DNA from: Ruminococcus sp.
Lineage (GTDB): Bacteria > Bacillota > Clostridia > Oscillospirales > Ruminococcaceae
NCBI GenBank assembly: GCA_017622925.1
Contig: JAGAQC010000007.1
Location: forward strand, 1-64,000
Length of the DNA stretch: 64,000 nt
Reading direction: 5' to 3'
Shown here: in pieces, positions 1 to 8,164 of the stretch
How the letters are laid out: each line of letters begins with the position of its first letter
How positions within the stretch are numbered: the stretch's first letter is position 1
Position numbers and translations under genes: made by a program
The notes under the pieces: model-generated
What the model was told of the DNA's origin: nothing
What the model saw: only the letters and a program-made list of their open reading frames with translations
Database searches by the model: none

Positions 1-70
1 GCCCTCGACGTCCCGTTTTCGGATTGTAAACGTCACCCCATTTCGGGACGTCGAGGGCGCCGTCCCCTAC
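1..70. repeat. Palindromic 82-bp repeat family, copy 1 (cut by window edge)
   Basis: GC-rich inverted-repeat element with arms reading roughly GCGCCCTCGACGTCCCG and its complement, ending in GTCCCCTAC. The same element occurs complete at 39015-39096 with a few substitutions. The left end lies outside the window. It contains no reading frame of note and resembles a REP/MITE-like non-autonomous element. Confidence 0.75.
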
Positions 71-135
71 ATTTTGTATTTGCAGAAAAAACGTCAGCCT
101 ACGTTTTCTTTACACATACGCGGTATACTGCTTGC

Positions 136-164
136 TTGACAGTATGCGGTTTTAGTAGTATAAT
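136..164 (+). promoter_or_regulatory. Sigma-A promoter of tcdA
   Basis: TTGACA (136-141), 17-bp spacer, TATAAT (159-164), a consensus match. The roughly 95-nt leader that follows (170-266) ends with a segment whose reverse complement begins AGGCAACACCGCACAAA, like the arm of the fold-back element at 37773-37948, so a truncated fold-back copy may form the leader. No other gene is visible in 71-266. Confidence 0.85.
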
Positions 165-266
165 AGACCTGTTCAATAACATTCAAAACGCAGCCTGACT
201 TGTCTTTTTTTGCAATACCGTACAGCCTTTTTGTGCGGTGTTGCCTAAACTTTATGGGAGGAATAT

Positions 267-977
267 ATGTCTGAAATATTTTCAAGAACCGAACTGTTAC
301 TCGGAAAGAACGCTATGGAGCGGCTTCATTCGGCAAGAGTGGCTGTATTCGGAGTCGGCGGAGTCGGCGGATATACGGTCGAAGCTCTTGCGCGGTCGGG
401 GGTCGGAAGTCTTGACCTTATAGACAACGATACGGTCAGCGAATCGAACATCAACAGGCAGATAATCGCTTTGCAAAGCACTATCGGTCAGTACAAGGTC
501 GATGTCGCAAAGGCTCGTATAGCCGATATAAATCCCGAATGCACAGTAAGGGCGCACAAGATGTTTTTCATGCCCGATACGGCGGATTATTTTGATTTTT
601 CGGAGTTCGACTATGTGGTGGACGCTATCGACACAGTAACGGGAAAAATCGAGATAATAATGCGTGCAAAAGCCGTCGGAGTTCCTGTTATAAGCTCAAT
701 GGGCGCAGGAAACAAGCTCGACCCGACAGCGTTCGAGGTCGCAGATATATACAAGACTTCGGTATGTCCTTTGGCTCGTGTAATGCGGCGTGAAATGAGG
801 AAAAGGGGAGTAAAGTCCCTGAAAGTCGTTTATTCGAGGGAAGAAGCGATACGTCCCGAAAACAGCGGAGTTTCGCCGCTATCTGGGAAAGCAGTTCCCG
901 GCTCGGCAGCGTTTGTTCCGTCGGCGGCAGGACTTATAATCGCTTCGGAGGTCGTTAGAGGTATAGGCAGCCTCTAA
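267..977 (+). CDS. tcdA: tRNA threonylcarbamoyladenosine dehydratase (TcdA/CsdL, ThiF family)
   Basis: Cytosolic E1-like enzyme predicted to cyclise t6A37 of ANN-decoding tRNAs using ATP. The 236-residue length and the order of elements fit the family. A GVGGVGG nucleotide-binding loop lies at residues 29-35, followed by the acidic LIDNDTVSESNINRQ segment and a DAIDTVTGKIEII block typical of the TcdA branch. The start has a good GGGAGG site 8 nt upstream. The last codons and the stop codon lie inside a fold-back element that begins at about 966, so the element may have replaced the original C-terminus. The gene is transcribed alone from its own promoter. A ThiF/MoeB-type sulfur-carrier adenylyltransferase is the alternative, but no partner thiS or moaD is present. 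Confidence 0.85.
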   Translation: MSEIFSRTELLLGKNAMERLHSARVAVFGVGGVGGYTVEALARSGVGSLDLIDNDTVSESNINRQIIALQSTIGQYKVDVAKARIADINPECTVRAHKMFFMPDTADYFDFSEFDYVVDAIDTVTGKIEIIMRAKAVGVPVISSMGAGNKLDPTAFEVADIYKTSVCPLARVMRREMRKRGVKSLKVVYSREEAIRPENSGVSPLSGKAVPGSAAFVPSAAGLIIASEVVRGIGSL

Positions 978-1124
978 AAACCTCTTTTGACAAAAATCAG
1001 CTATGCACGGCATATGCAGCGTCAAGCACCCTCGGAGGGCGACAGCCCACCGTCAGGCACTTTCCTTGCCTATGTCGCACCTATCTGATTTTTGCTTTAT
1101 CAAACAGGTTTTTAGAGGTTGCCT
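966..1124. repeat. Long fold-back element overlapping the tcdA stop codon
   Basis: Arms GGCAGCCTCTAAAAACCT and the complement of AGGTTTTTAGAGGTTGCC bracket about 160 bp that also pairs internally (CAAAAATCAG with CTGATTTTTG). It has the size and layout of the elements at 12066, 37773, 40656 and 48759, but its apex does not carry their shared ATAC-GACA-GTAT core. It probably also acts as a transcription terminator for tcdA. Confidence 0.7.
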
Positions 1125-1162
1125 AAGTTAAAATTTGATTTTTATTAAATTTCCGAAAACTA

Positions 1163-1191
1163 TTGCATTTTCTGCTTTTTTGTACTATAAT
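1163..1191 (+). promoter_or_regulatory. Sigma-A promoter of the cysteine synthase gene
   Basis: TTGCAT (1163-1168), 17-bp spacer, TATAAT (1186-1191), 34 nt before the start codon. No S-box or T-box leader is visible in this short leader. Confidence 0.8.
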
Positions 1192-1225
1192 GTTATAGGA
1201 GAAAAAACAGAAGGAGTTATCCGTA

Positions 1226-2155
1226 ATGGTATATGATAACATATTAGATGCAATGGGGCATACGCCCATGATAAGGCTCAACAAGCTGAACAAGCCCGGA
1301 AATGCCGAAGTATTGGTGAAATTCGAGGGGCTTAACGTAGGCGGCTCGATAAAGACGCGTACAGCCTATAATATGATACGCCACGCCGAAAAGGAAGGCA
1401 GAATAAATAAGGATACGATAATTGTCGAGCCTACCAGCGGAAATCAGGGGATAGGTCTTGCTTTGGTGGGCGCAGTAAGAGGATATAAAACAATAATCAT
1501 TATGCCCGATTCCGTAAGCGAGGAAAGGCGAAAGCTCGTCCGTCATTACGGAGCTGAGGTAATGCTTATCCATGACGACGGCGATATTGGAAAATGTATT
1601 CGTGAGTGCCTTGATACGGCGTTAAAAATGGCTGCGGAGGATAAAAGGGTCTACGTACCGCAGCAGTTTGCCAACGTGAATAATATATATGCTCACAAAT
1701 ATCACACGGCTCTTGAAATTTTAGAGCAGACGGCAGGCAGGATAGACGGCTTCTGCTCGGGTATCGGTACAGGCGGTACGATAACGGGTATAGGCGAAAC
1801 GCTGAAATCTCAGTATCCCGATATGGTGATATGGGCTGTAGAACCCGAAAACGCCGCTATATTGGCAGGCGGAAACATAGGTACGCATCTTCAGATGGGT
1901 ATCGGCGACGGAATAATCCCCGATATTCTCAATCAGAATATATATGACGATATTTACATAGTTACCGACGAGGAGGCTATTCAGACAGCCCGTGACCTTG
2001 CATGCAAGGAGGGCATAATGTGCGGAATCTCCAGCGGAACGAATGTTGCGGCTGCATTGAAGCTTGCCGAAAAGCTGGGAGAGGGGAAAACGGTAGTCAC
2101 GATCCTGCCCGATACTGCGGAAAGATATTTCTCTACGCCGCTTTTTGATGAATAA
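1226..2155 (+). CDS. cysK: PLP-dependent cysteine synthase (O-acetylserine sulfhydrylase family)
   Basis: Predicted to make cysteine from O-acetylserine and sulfide using pyridoxal phosphate. The PLP lysine is K43 in GGSIKTR, the substrate loop is TSGNQGIG at residues 70-77, and the phosphate-binding GTGGT is at 181-185. The length of 309 residues is usual. Two positions differ from common CysK: KTR where KDR is usual and TSGNQG where TSGNTG is usual, so a related beta-replacing activity such as cystathionine beta-synthase-like or a different acceptor cannot be excluded. The SD AAGGAG is well placed. It is a single-gene unit between its own promoter and a bidirectional terminator. Confidence 0.75.
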   Translation: MVYDNILDAMGHTPMIRLNKLNKPGNAEVLVKFEGLNVGGSIKTRTAYNMIRHAEKEGRINKDTIIVEPTSGNQGIGLALVGAVRGYKTIIIMPDSVSEERRKLVRHYGAEVMLIHDDGDIGKCIRECLDTALKMAAEDKRVYVPQQFANVNNIYAHKYHTALEILEQTAGRIDGFCSGIGTGGTITGIGETLKSQYPDMVIWAVEPENAAILAGGNIGTHLQMGIGDGIIPDILNQNIYDDIYIVTDEEAIQTARDLACKEGIMCGISSGTNVAAALKLAEKLGEGKTVVTILPDTAERYFSTPLFDE

Positions 2156-2170
2156 TTAAGACAATGGCAA

Positions 2171-2210
2171 AGCCGTATACAGCGCAGTAAGCGTGCTGTA
2201 TACGGCTTTT
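2171..2210. terminator. Bidirectional intrinsic terminator
   Basis: Perfect 13-bp stem AGCCGTATACAGC with GCTGTATACGGCT and a short loop, with a T run on the plus side and an A-rich start. It lies between the convergent cysteine synthase and GNAT genes. Confidence 0.85.
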
Positions 2211-2700
2211 AAAGTTCCTTGTAATGTGGGATTATATCCTCATATTCTCCGTTTTTGTTGTAAAATCCGTTCGGGATAGTTCCCAAACGTATAAATCCGA
2301 GTTTCTCATAAAGACGCAGGGCGGCAGAGTTGCTTTTGACTACCGCATTGAATTGCAGTATCTTGAATCCGAATTGCCTTGCTTTTTCCATGCAGTCAAG
2401 CACAAGAGCCTCGCCGATATGCAGACCTCGTTTTTCCTTTTTTACAGCATAGCTTGCATTGCATATATGTCCGCATCTTCCGATATTATTCGGGTGAAGT
2501 ATATAAACTCCTGCGACCTCGTTTGTATCGGTCTCGACCGCAGCTCCTGCGTATGTTTGTTCGTCAAAAAATTTCTTACCTGTAACCATGTTCAGGGTTT
2601 CGAGCTGAGGAAAAGCGTTACCGTCCATAACCACGCTGTTCCATATTTCGATACATTCATTCAGGTTATCATCAGTTATTTTTGTTATTTTTACTGCCAT
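2209..2700 (-). CDS. GNAT family N-acetyltransferase
   Basis: 163-residue single-domain acetyltransferase. The acetyl-CoA loop appears as KEKRGLHIGEAL and is followed by the helix-strand-helix typical of the fold. The C-terminal motif NSAALRLYEKLGFIRLG is diagnostic for GNAT enzymes. The substrate is unknown; the sequence resembles small L-amino-acid or ribosomal-protein acetyltransferase relatives. It is monocistronic, convergent with the cysteine synthase gene, and its promoter lies in a duplicated promoter element also found upstream of PBP1A. Confidence 0.85.
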   Translation of the reverse strand: MAVKITKITDDNLNECIEIWNSVVMDGNAFPQLETLNMVTGKKFFDEQTYAGAAVETDTNEVAGVYILHPNNIGRCGHICNASYAVKKEKRGLHIGEALVLDCMEKARQFGFKILQFNAVVKSNSAALRLYEKLGFIRLGTIPNGFYNKNGEYEDIIPHYKEL

Positions 2701-2736
2701 TGTACTTCCTCCGAATCATGATTTTTGTTCTGATTA

Positions 2737-2765
2737 ATTATATCATAAAAGTCCTGAAAATGCAA
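2737..2765 (-). promoter_or_regulatory. Sigma-A promoter of the GNAT gene
   Basis: On the minus strand: TTGCAT (2765-2760), 17-bp spacer, TATAAT (2742-2737). It is the proximal member of a promoter pair; see the element at 2737-2862. Confidence 0.75.
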
Positions 2766-2862
2766 CAGACGCGGAAATAAATTTCGATAAAATTTATTTT
2801 TACGCGACACAGGGTGTAGCGACACGCTGCTTATAGCATATTAAGCTAAAAATTGCAATAGA
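2737..2862 (-). repeat. Promoter-duplicating repeat, GNAT copy
   Basis: Read on the minus strand: TTGCAA-17 bp-TATAAG (2858-2830), then GCAGCGTGTCGC and CACCCTGTGTCGCGT, an AT-rich stretch, TTTCCGCGTCTG, and the proximal promoter. The same modules in the same order lie upstream of PBP1A at 37549-37700, where both promoter cores are nearly identical. Confidence 0.7.
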
Positions 2863-2879
2863 AATATGAAATTCCTTAA

Positions 2880-3075
2880 GGGAACGCCCTCTCTTGCAGG
2901 GCGTTCCCTCTTTCCAAACAGTCAGCCTGACTGTTTGGAAATTCACCCTTTGCGGAGCGCTTAAACGCTATGTGGGACTCTGTCCCACACCCTGCCAGAG
3001 GCGCTGCCTCTGGACTTCGCCAAAGGGACACCGTCCCTTTGGAATCCCGATGTTAGTTCATTTAAGTTGTAAATG
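2880..3075. repeat. Cluster of five short hairpins (modular intergenic repeat)
   Basis: Successive perfect or near-perfect hairpins: GGGAACGCCCT (2880-2908), TTCCAAACAGTCA (2912-2940), GTGGGACTCTGTCCCAC, CCAGAGGCGCTGCCTCTGG and CCAAAGGGACACCGTCCCTTTGG, ending near CATTTAAGTTGTAAA. The CCAAAGGG module and the AAGTTGTA end recur in the elements at 17341, 32776 and 51782. No gene is visible in 2701-3215. Confidence 0.75.
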
Positions 3076-3141
3076 GCAGTTATTGAACAGGTTTAATAAC
3101 AGAAAGTTTTGTATAATTGATTTAAAAATATATAAAACCTA

Positions 3142-3170
3142 TAGCATTTTCTATTTAAGTGTGGTATAAT
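3142..3170 (+). promoter_or_regulatory. Sigma-A promoter of the cysteine desulfurase-thiI operon
   Basis: Weak -35 TAGCAT (3142-3147), 17-bp spacer, consensus TATAAT (3165-3170). Confidence 0.65.
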
Positions 3171-3215
3171 TAATAAGTTAGCTTTTTTTAAACGTCAGTA
3201 AAAAGGTGTGTTAAA

Positions 3216-4346
3216 ATGTTTGTATATTTGGATAATGCCGCTACCACAAAGCCGTGTGAAGCGGCAGTATCGGCGGCAATATCGGCTATGACCGAGAATT
3301 TCGGCAATCCCTCGTCACTCCACCGCTGCGGACTTGACGCTCAGCTTGCAGTGGACAGGGCAAGAAAAATAATTGCAGATTCATTGGGAACGGACAGCGG
3401 AAATATATTTTTCACTTCGGGAGCAACGGAAAGCAACAATCTTGCCATTCGCGGAGCAGCGGCGGCGCACGGAAAAAAACGGCGGAAAATAGTGGCTTCA
3501 TCGGTGGAACATGCTTCGGTGGACGAAACCTTGTCCGCTTTGGAAACGAACGGCTTTGAGGTAGTACGCGTTTCCCCGAGAGCGGACGGACGCTTTTATT
3601 CGGAGGACTTTTTGTCCGCCTGTGACGAACAGACTTTTCTTCTTACCATGATGTACGTCAACAACGAAACAGGATATATTCTTCCCGTGAGGGAGACTTT
3701 TTCAGCGGTAAAACGGCGTTTCCCCGATATAATAACGCACAGCGACTGCGTACAGGCATATATGAAGCTGCCTGTCAGAGCGAGTTCGCTGAACGCCGAT
3801 CTGCTCTCCGTCAGCGGACATAAGGTCCACGCTCCAAAGGGTATAGGAGCGTTGTACATAAAAAAAGGAGTCCGCATTCTTCCGATAATGACAGGCGGAA
3901 AGCAGGAAAAAGGCATTCGTTCGGGGACGGAAAATGTTCCCATGATATGCGCGTTCGGCGCGGCAGTTGAGAAGCTGCATTCTTCGATCGGAGAAAGAGC
4001 GGAAAAGGTTTCGGCTGTTAGATCGCTGTTGTTGTCCGAAATATCGCAGATCGGCGGCGTTACGGTAAATTCTCCCGAGGACGGTTCGCCGTATATCGTG
4101 AATATCTCTGCGGCGGGGAAGCGTTCGGAAATAATGCTCCATTACCTCGAAGGCAGGGGAGTTTATGTGAGCAGCGGTTCTGCGTGTTCAAAGGGACAGC
4201 AGAGCGGCGTACTGGGGCAATTCGGCATAATCGGAAAAGCTGCCGACAGCGCGCTGCGTATCAGCATGACGGCTGAAACGACTGCGGAGGAGATCAATTA
4301 TTTTGCAGGATCGCTCAAAGACGGCATAGAAAAAGTAAGAGGATAA
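3216..4346 (+). CDS. Cysteine desulfurase (NifS/IscS family, ThiI partner)
   Basis: PLP enzyme that takes sulfur from cysteine as a persulfide. The aminotransferase class V fold is clear: YLDNAATT at the N-terminus, FTSGATESNN near 66-75, PLP lysine K203 in SVSGHKVHAPKG, and the persulfide cysteine C324 in SSGSACSKG. The length is 376 residues. It lies 44 bp before thiI in one transcription unit, so its likely job is feeding sulfur to ThiI for tRNA 4-thiouridine, as the NifZ-ThiI pair does in Bacillus. No iscU or sufU lies nearby, so an Fe-S role is less supported by context. Confidence 0.9.
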   Translation: MFVYLDNAATTKPCEAAVSAAISAMTENFGNPSSLHRCGLDAQLAVDRARKIIADSLGTDSGNIFFTSGATESNNLAIRGAAAAHGKKRRKIVASSVEHASVDETLSALETNGFEVVRVSPRADGRFYSEDFLSACDEQTFLLTMMYVNNETGYILPVRETFSAVKRRFPDIITHSDCVQAYMKLPVRASSLNADLLSVSGHKVHAPKGIGALYIKKGVRILPIMTGGKQEKGIRSGTENVPMICAFGAAVEKLHSSIGERAEKVSAVRSLLLSEISQIGGVTVNSPEDGSPYIVNISAAGKRSEIMLHYLEGRGVYVSSGSACSKGQQSGVLGQFGIIGKAADSALRISMTAETTAEEINYFAGSLKDGIEKVRG

Positions 4347-4390
4347 ATACGGAATATGACGCCTTTTTATAAAGTATAGGAGAGTAGAAA

Positions 4391-5569
4391 ATGAAAGAGA
4401 TCATACTTGTTAAATTCGGAGAAATGGCATTGAAAGGTCTGAACAAAAAGACCTTTGAAGATATGCTTAAAAAGAATATCAAAAGAAGAATAAAAAGTCT
4501 CGGCAAATTCGAGCTGACATCGGCGCAGTCCACCATTTACATAACTCCATTGGACGAGGACACCGATTTATCTGAGGTCGTTGAGCGTGTGGGAAAAATT
4601 TTCGGAATAGCCGCACTTTGCCGCGCGTGCGTCTGCGAAAAGGATTTTGGCGATATTGCTGAAAAATCCGTCGAATACGCTGAGGACGTACTTAGCCGCG
4701 CAAAGACGTTCAAGGTCAACGCAAAACGCTCGGACAAGGCGTTTGCCATGAAGTCCCCCGAGATATGTGCGGAATTGGGCGGAATTATTCTTGAAAAGTT
4801 TCCGCACCTCTCTGTTGATGTTAAAAACCCCGATGTTACGGTAACTGTCGAAGTTCGTGACACAAACGCATACGTTCATGCGGAGAATATCAAGGGCGCA
4901 GGCGGACTTCCCGTAGGCAGCAGCGGAAAGGCGATGCTCCTGCTCTCGGGAGGTATCGACAGTCCCGTTGCAGGCTGGATGATGGCTAAAAGAGGTATCC
5001 ATATCTCGGCGATACACTATGTAAGTCCTCCTTATACCTCCGACAGAGCGCAGTTGAAAGTCGAGCAGCTTTGCGATAAGCTGACGGATTACTGCGGCGG
5101 TATAGCGTTTTTCTGCGTTCCCTTTACGGAAATTCAGGAGGCTATAAAGGATAACTGTCCCGAGGAATTCTTTACTATCATAATGCGCAGGCTTATGATG
5201 GAAATCGCTCAGAAAATAGCGGAAAAAGACGATTGTCTCGCTCTTATCACAGGTGAGAGCGTCGGACAGGTGGCAAGTCAGACTATGGCGGCAATGGCTT
5301 GTACCGACGCTGTATGCCATATGCCTGTTTTTCGCCCGTGTGTGGGAATGGACAAGACGGAGATAATCGAAACAGCAAGGAAGATAGATACCTTTGATAT
5401 TTCCATAGAGCCTTATGAGGACTGCTGTACGGTATTCACGCCCAAGCATCCAAAGGTACGTCCAAGGCTGGAGGATATAGAAAAAGCTCAGAACGCTTTT
5501 GATTTTGCCCCACTTGTGCAAAAGGCAGTCGAGGGAACGACAATGAAGCTGTTCGATTTTAACAAATGA
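4391..5569 (+). CDS. thiI: tRNA 4-thiouridine synthase ThiI
   Basis: Adenylates U8 of tRNA and replaces its oxygen with sulfur delivered by the upstream desulfurase. The order is a ferredoxin-like N-terminal domain (residues 1-60), THUMP domain (about 60-165), then an adenylation domain with PP-loop SGGIDS at 186-191. It is 392 residues long and ends without a rhodanese domain, the short form found in Firmicutes. Without rhodanese it should serve tRNA thiolation rather than thiazole synthesis. AGGAG precedes the ATG. Confidence 0.93.
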   Translation: MKEIILVKFGEMALKGLNKKTFEDMLKKNIKRRIKSLGKFELTSAQSTIYITPLDEDTDLSEVVERVGKIFGIAALCRACVCEKDFGDIAEKSVEYAEDVLSRAKTFKVNAKRSDKAFAMKSPEICAELGGIILEKFPHLSVDVKNPDVTVTVEVRDTNAYVHAENIKGAGGLPVGSSGKAMLLLSGGIDSPVAGWMMAKRGIHISAIHYVSPPYTSDRAQLKVEQLCDKLTDYCGGIAFFCVPFTEIQEAIKDNCPEEFFTIIMRRLMMEIAQKIAEKDDCLALITGESVGQVASQTMAAMACTDAVCHMPVFRPCVGMDKTEIIETARKIDTFDISIEPYEDCCTVFTPKHPKVRPRLEDIEKAQNAFDFAPLVQKAVEGTTMKLFDFNK

Positions 5570-5731
5570 TATTACAGATCACAAAATATCAGATGTTTAT
5601 GCTGTAAGGTTTGCAGCGACTTTTATTGGCAAAACTCACAAAAATATCATGACTTTTTATTGAAAATAGCTGAAAAACGAAGCTTTTCGAGCTGATTTTA
5701 CGAAATTTATGTGAAATATTGTCCGCAAAGC

Positions 5732-5761
5732 TTGACAAATATACCGAAAATGGTGTAAAAT
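5732..5761 (+). promoter_or_regulatory. Promoter of the sortase-SpoIID operon
   Basis: TTGACA (5732-5737), 18-bp spacer, TAAAAT (5756-5761). No terminator is visible between thiI and this promoter. Confidence 0.7.
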
Positions 5762-5807
5762 ATACTATATCATAGGATAACTATTTTCAGCGGAGGCGAC
5801 AATTTGA

Positions 5808-7178
5808 ATGAACGAAAATAAGAGAAATGACAGCATGGGAGATACGACATCGTCAGAGGCTTCCGCAAGAGCAGCGAAGATAAAGGCGATAAGAAACGCT
5901 ATCAGAAATGAAGAAGAAGCCCCTGTTCAGCCGGAAACGCAGCAAAGAAGACCTCAGCCGCCAATGTCATCGGCAAACGGCGGAACGTCCACGAAAGCAA
6001 AAAAATCAGGCTCGAAGGGCAAGGGTAAAAAGAAGAAAAAGAAGAAAAAAACACTCGGTCAGACATTAAGAGGTTTTTTCCCCAAAAAGGGAGACAGCGT
6101 TCTTGAAGTTTTGCGAAAAATAATTTTCCTTGTATCTATTGCCGCTATTATTGTATGCGGCTACATGGTCGGCGATTACTACCTTGACCTGTGGAGAAGC
6201 CGTATGCAGTACAATGAGATCGCAGGTCTTTACGGTACATACGAGCCGATATATACGACCCTTACGCCCGAGGAGGAAAACGATGAAAAATATGACAAGT
6301 ATTACACTCTCCTTGACGGCGCTCAGAAGCTTCTTGATATGAACCCCGATGTTATCGGATATATGCGAATCCCGACCAAGGACGGCGAACCTATTATCGA
6401 GCTGCCCGTGGTTCAGGCGGACGATAACTACAAGTATCTTGACCGCAATTTTAAAGGCGAGGAATCCCGTGCAGGCGCGCTGTTCCTTGACTCAAGAAAT
6501 CACTTCGACGAGGTGGAGGATCATCGCCTTGTTGAGAAAAATTCAGATAATCTGGTGGTTTACGGTCATAATATGGCTGATGAGAGCATGTTTGGCAAGC
6601 TCAAATATTACGAGAGCAACGATGGTTACTATGAGAATCACCCTATAATTCAGTTCAACTCGAACTACGAGTCCTATACTTATAAAATATTCTCATTCTT
6701 TATTCTTGACGCCAAGGACGAGTCCGAGACAAAGTACGACTGTTGGAATCAGCTTTCCTTTGACGACGAGGAATCGTTTTACAATTTCGTCAACGAAGCA
6801 AAGCGCAGAACGCTCCGTACAAACGATGTTGACGTAAAATACGGCGATCAGATACTTACTCTTTCCACATGCCACTATCTGCTTCAGGACAGGAGCCGTC
6901 TGATAATTATGGCAAGACGTTTGCGTCCCGGAGAAGAATTGTATGAGGGAACGGAAAAAAGCAAGGTCAACAAGAACATCAAGTGGCCCTCGATGTACTA
7001 TAATACAAAACCCAATGAAAGGTACGATGAAAACGCTATTTTCATTCCTTACGGTCCCGAGGAGGCGGTAAAGGAGGCTGAGGAAGCCGCTGCCGCTAAG
7101 AAGAAAAAAGAATCTGATAAGAAAAAGAAAGAAGATACTGCCAAAAGTAAGGCGAAAAAGACGGATACCGAGGGATGA
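5808..7178 (+). CDS. Class B sortase with long lysine-rich N- and C-terminal tails
   Basis: Membrane transpeptidase predicted to cut a sorting signal and attach proteins to peptidoglycan. Residues 1-100 are cytosolic and very basic, with a run of eight lysines near 74-81; one membrane segment spans about 104-125. The catalytic triad is visible: H254 in VYGHNM, C355 in TLSTC and R364 in the following strand. The C-terminus (about 430-456) is an unusual Ala-Lys-Glu tail. The ATG at 5808 follows GGAGG by 11 nt; an upstream TTG is closed by a stop. It is followed 9 bp later by a second sortase. No sorting-signal substrate is seen in the window. Confidence 0.85.
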   Translation: MNENKRNDSMGDTTSSEASARAAKIKAIRNAIRNEEEAPVQPETQQRRPQPPMSSANGGTSTKAKKSGSKGKGKKKKKKKKTLGQTLRGFFPKKGDSVLEVLRKIIFLVSIAAIIVCGYMVGDYYLDLWRSRMQYNEIAGLYGTYEPIYTTLTPEEENDEKYDKYYTLLDGAQKLLDMNPDVIGYMRIPTKDGEPIIELPVVQADDNYKYLDRNFKGEESRAGALFLDSRNHFDEVEDHRLVEKNSDNLVVYGHNMADESMFGKLKYYESNDGYYENHPIIQFNSNYESYTYKIFSFFILDAKDESETKYDCWNQLSFDDEESFYNFVNEAKRRTLRTNDVDVKYGDQILTLSTCHYLLQDRSRLIIMARRLRPGEELYEGTEKSKVNKNIKWPSMYYNTKPNERYDENAIFIPYGPEEAVKEAEEAAAAKKKKESDKKKKEDTAKSKAKKTDTEG

Positions 7179-7187
7179 TGAGTAATA

Positions 7188-8126
7188 ATGAATAAAACCT
7201 GCAAGATTATATCAGCCTGTGCTGCTTTTGTTCTTGCGGCAGGACTTGGTGTGGCGGCATACAAAAGTTTGGATACCGAGGAGGACATACCTACTCCGCT
7301 TATCGAAGCTCCGCCACCCACTGAAGCTCCTACAGAACCGCCGACCCTGCCGGCTTACGACAGCTTTGAAGCGTCCCCTGACGGAATGACGGAAATGGCA
7401 AAGATCATGCTGCATAAGAACAAGGATTATGCAGGCTGGATAAAGATACCGAATACTTATGTCGATTATCCTCTTTTGAAAGATCCGGGAGAGATCTCCG
7501 AAGATCAGCCATATTACGGCAATGAGTTTTATGACCCGAATCATTTTTACCTTCATAAAAATTTTGAGAGGAATTATGAATTCGCCGGTTCGCTTTTCAT
7601 TGATTACCGTGACAATTTCGGGGCTGTCGAGGAGGAGCAATCGGAAAATATCCTGATTTACGGACATAACATGCTGAACCTTACAATGTTCGGTTCGCTG
7701 AGAAACTACTATAACGACTACAATTTCTGGAAAACCGCTCCCTTTATCGAGCTAAGCTCCAACTACGCCGACTATGACTATGTAGTCTGCGGAAACGCGG
7801 TCACAAGCGGATATAAAGAATCCGACTTTGTTTACTGGGATATGGAGGAACTCGATACCGAGGAAAGCTTTGATTTCTATATGGATAAGCTAAAGGAAAA
7901 GTGTGTTTTCGACCCCGAGGTTGACGTGAAATTCGGCGACAAGCTGCTTACTCTTTCGACCTGCTACGGAGCTTCCGAGGCAAATATGCGTTTTATACTG
8001 GTGGCGAGGAGACTTCGCGACGGCGAGGAAGCAGGCAACATGGATTCGATAGAACGCACCAAGGAGTACAGAGAAAGACAGAAGAAAAAAGAGAAAGAGC
8101 AGAAAAAAGAAAAGGAAAACAGCTGA
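7188..8126 (+). CDS. Second class B sortase
   Basis: 312 residues with an N-terminal signal anchor (about 6-25), a Pro/Thr/Glu linker (35-55), and a class B sortase domain with H160 in IYGHNM, C259 in LSTC and R268. The domain is only moderately similar to the preceding sortase. The C-terminus ends in a highly charged Lys/Glu tail starting near residue 288, parallel to that of its neighbour. Spacing from the upstream sortase is 9 bp, so the two are cotranscribed and may share or divide substrates. Confidence 0.87.
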   Translation: MNKTCKIISACAAFVLAAGLGVAAYKSLDTEEDIPTPLIEAPPPTEAPTEPPTLPAYDSFEASPDGMTEMAKIMLHKNKDYAGWIKIPNTYVDYPLLKDPGEISEDQPYYGNEFYDPNHFYLHKNFERNYEFAGSLFIDYRDNFGAVEEEQSENILIYGHNMLNLTMFGSLRNYYNDYNFWKTAPFIELSSNYADYDYVVCGNAVTSGYKESDFVYWDMEELDTEESFDFYMDKLKEKCVFDPEVDVKFGDKLLTLSTCYGASEANMRFILVARRLRDGEEAGNMDSIERTKEYRERQKKKEKEQKKEKENS

Positions 8127-8164
8127 TAAAAAACAGCAGAAATGCGAATTTTGAGGTGATTCCA

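Noticed and set aside
2224..2721. 165-codon plus-strand frame opposite the GNAT gene
   Set aside because: The minus strand has the GNAT signature, promoter and SD; the antisense frame has none.
4568..5521. 317-codon open frame antisense to thiI
   Set aside because: Shadow of a codon-biased gene; composition is rich in His/Arg/Cys and lacks a ribosome site.
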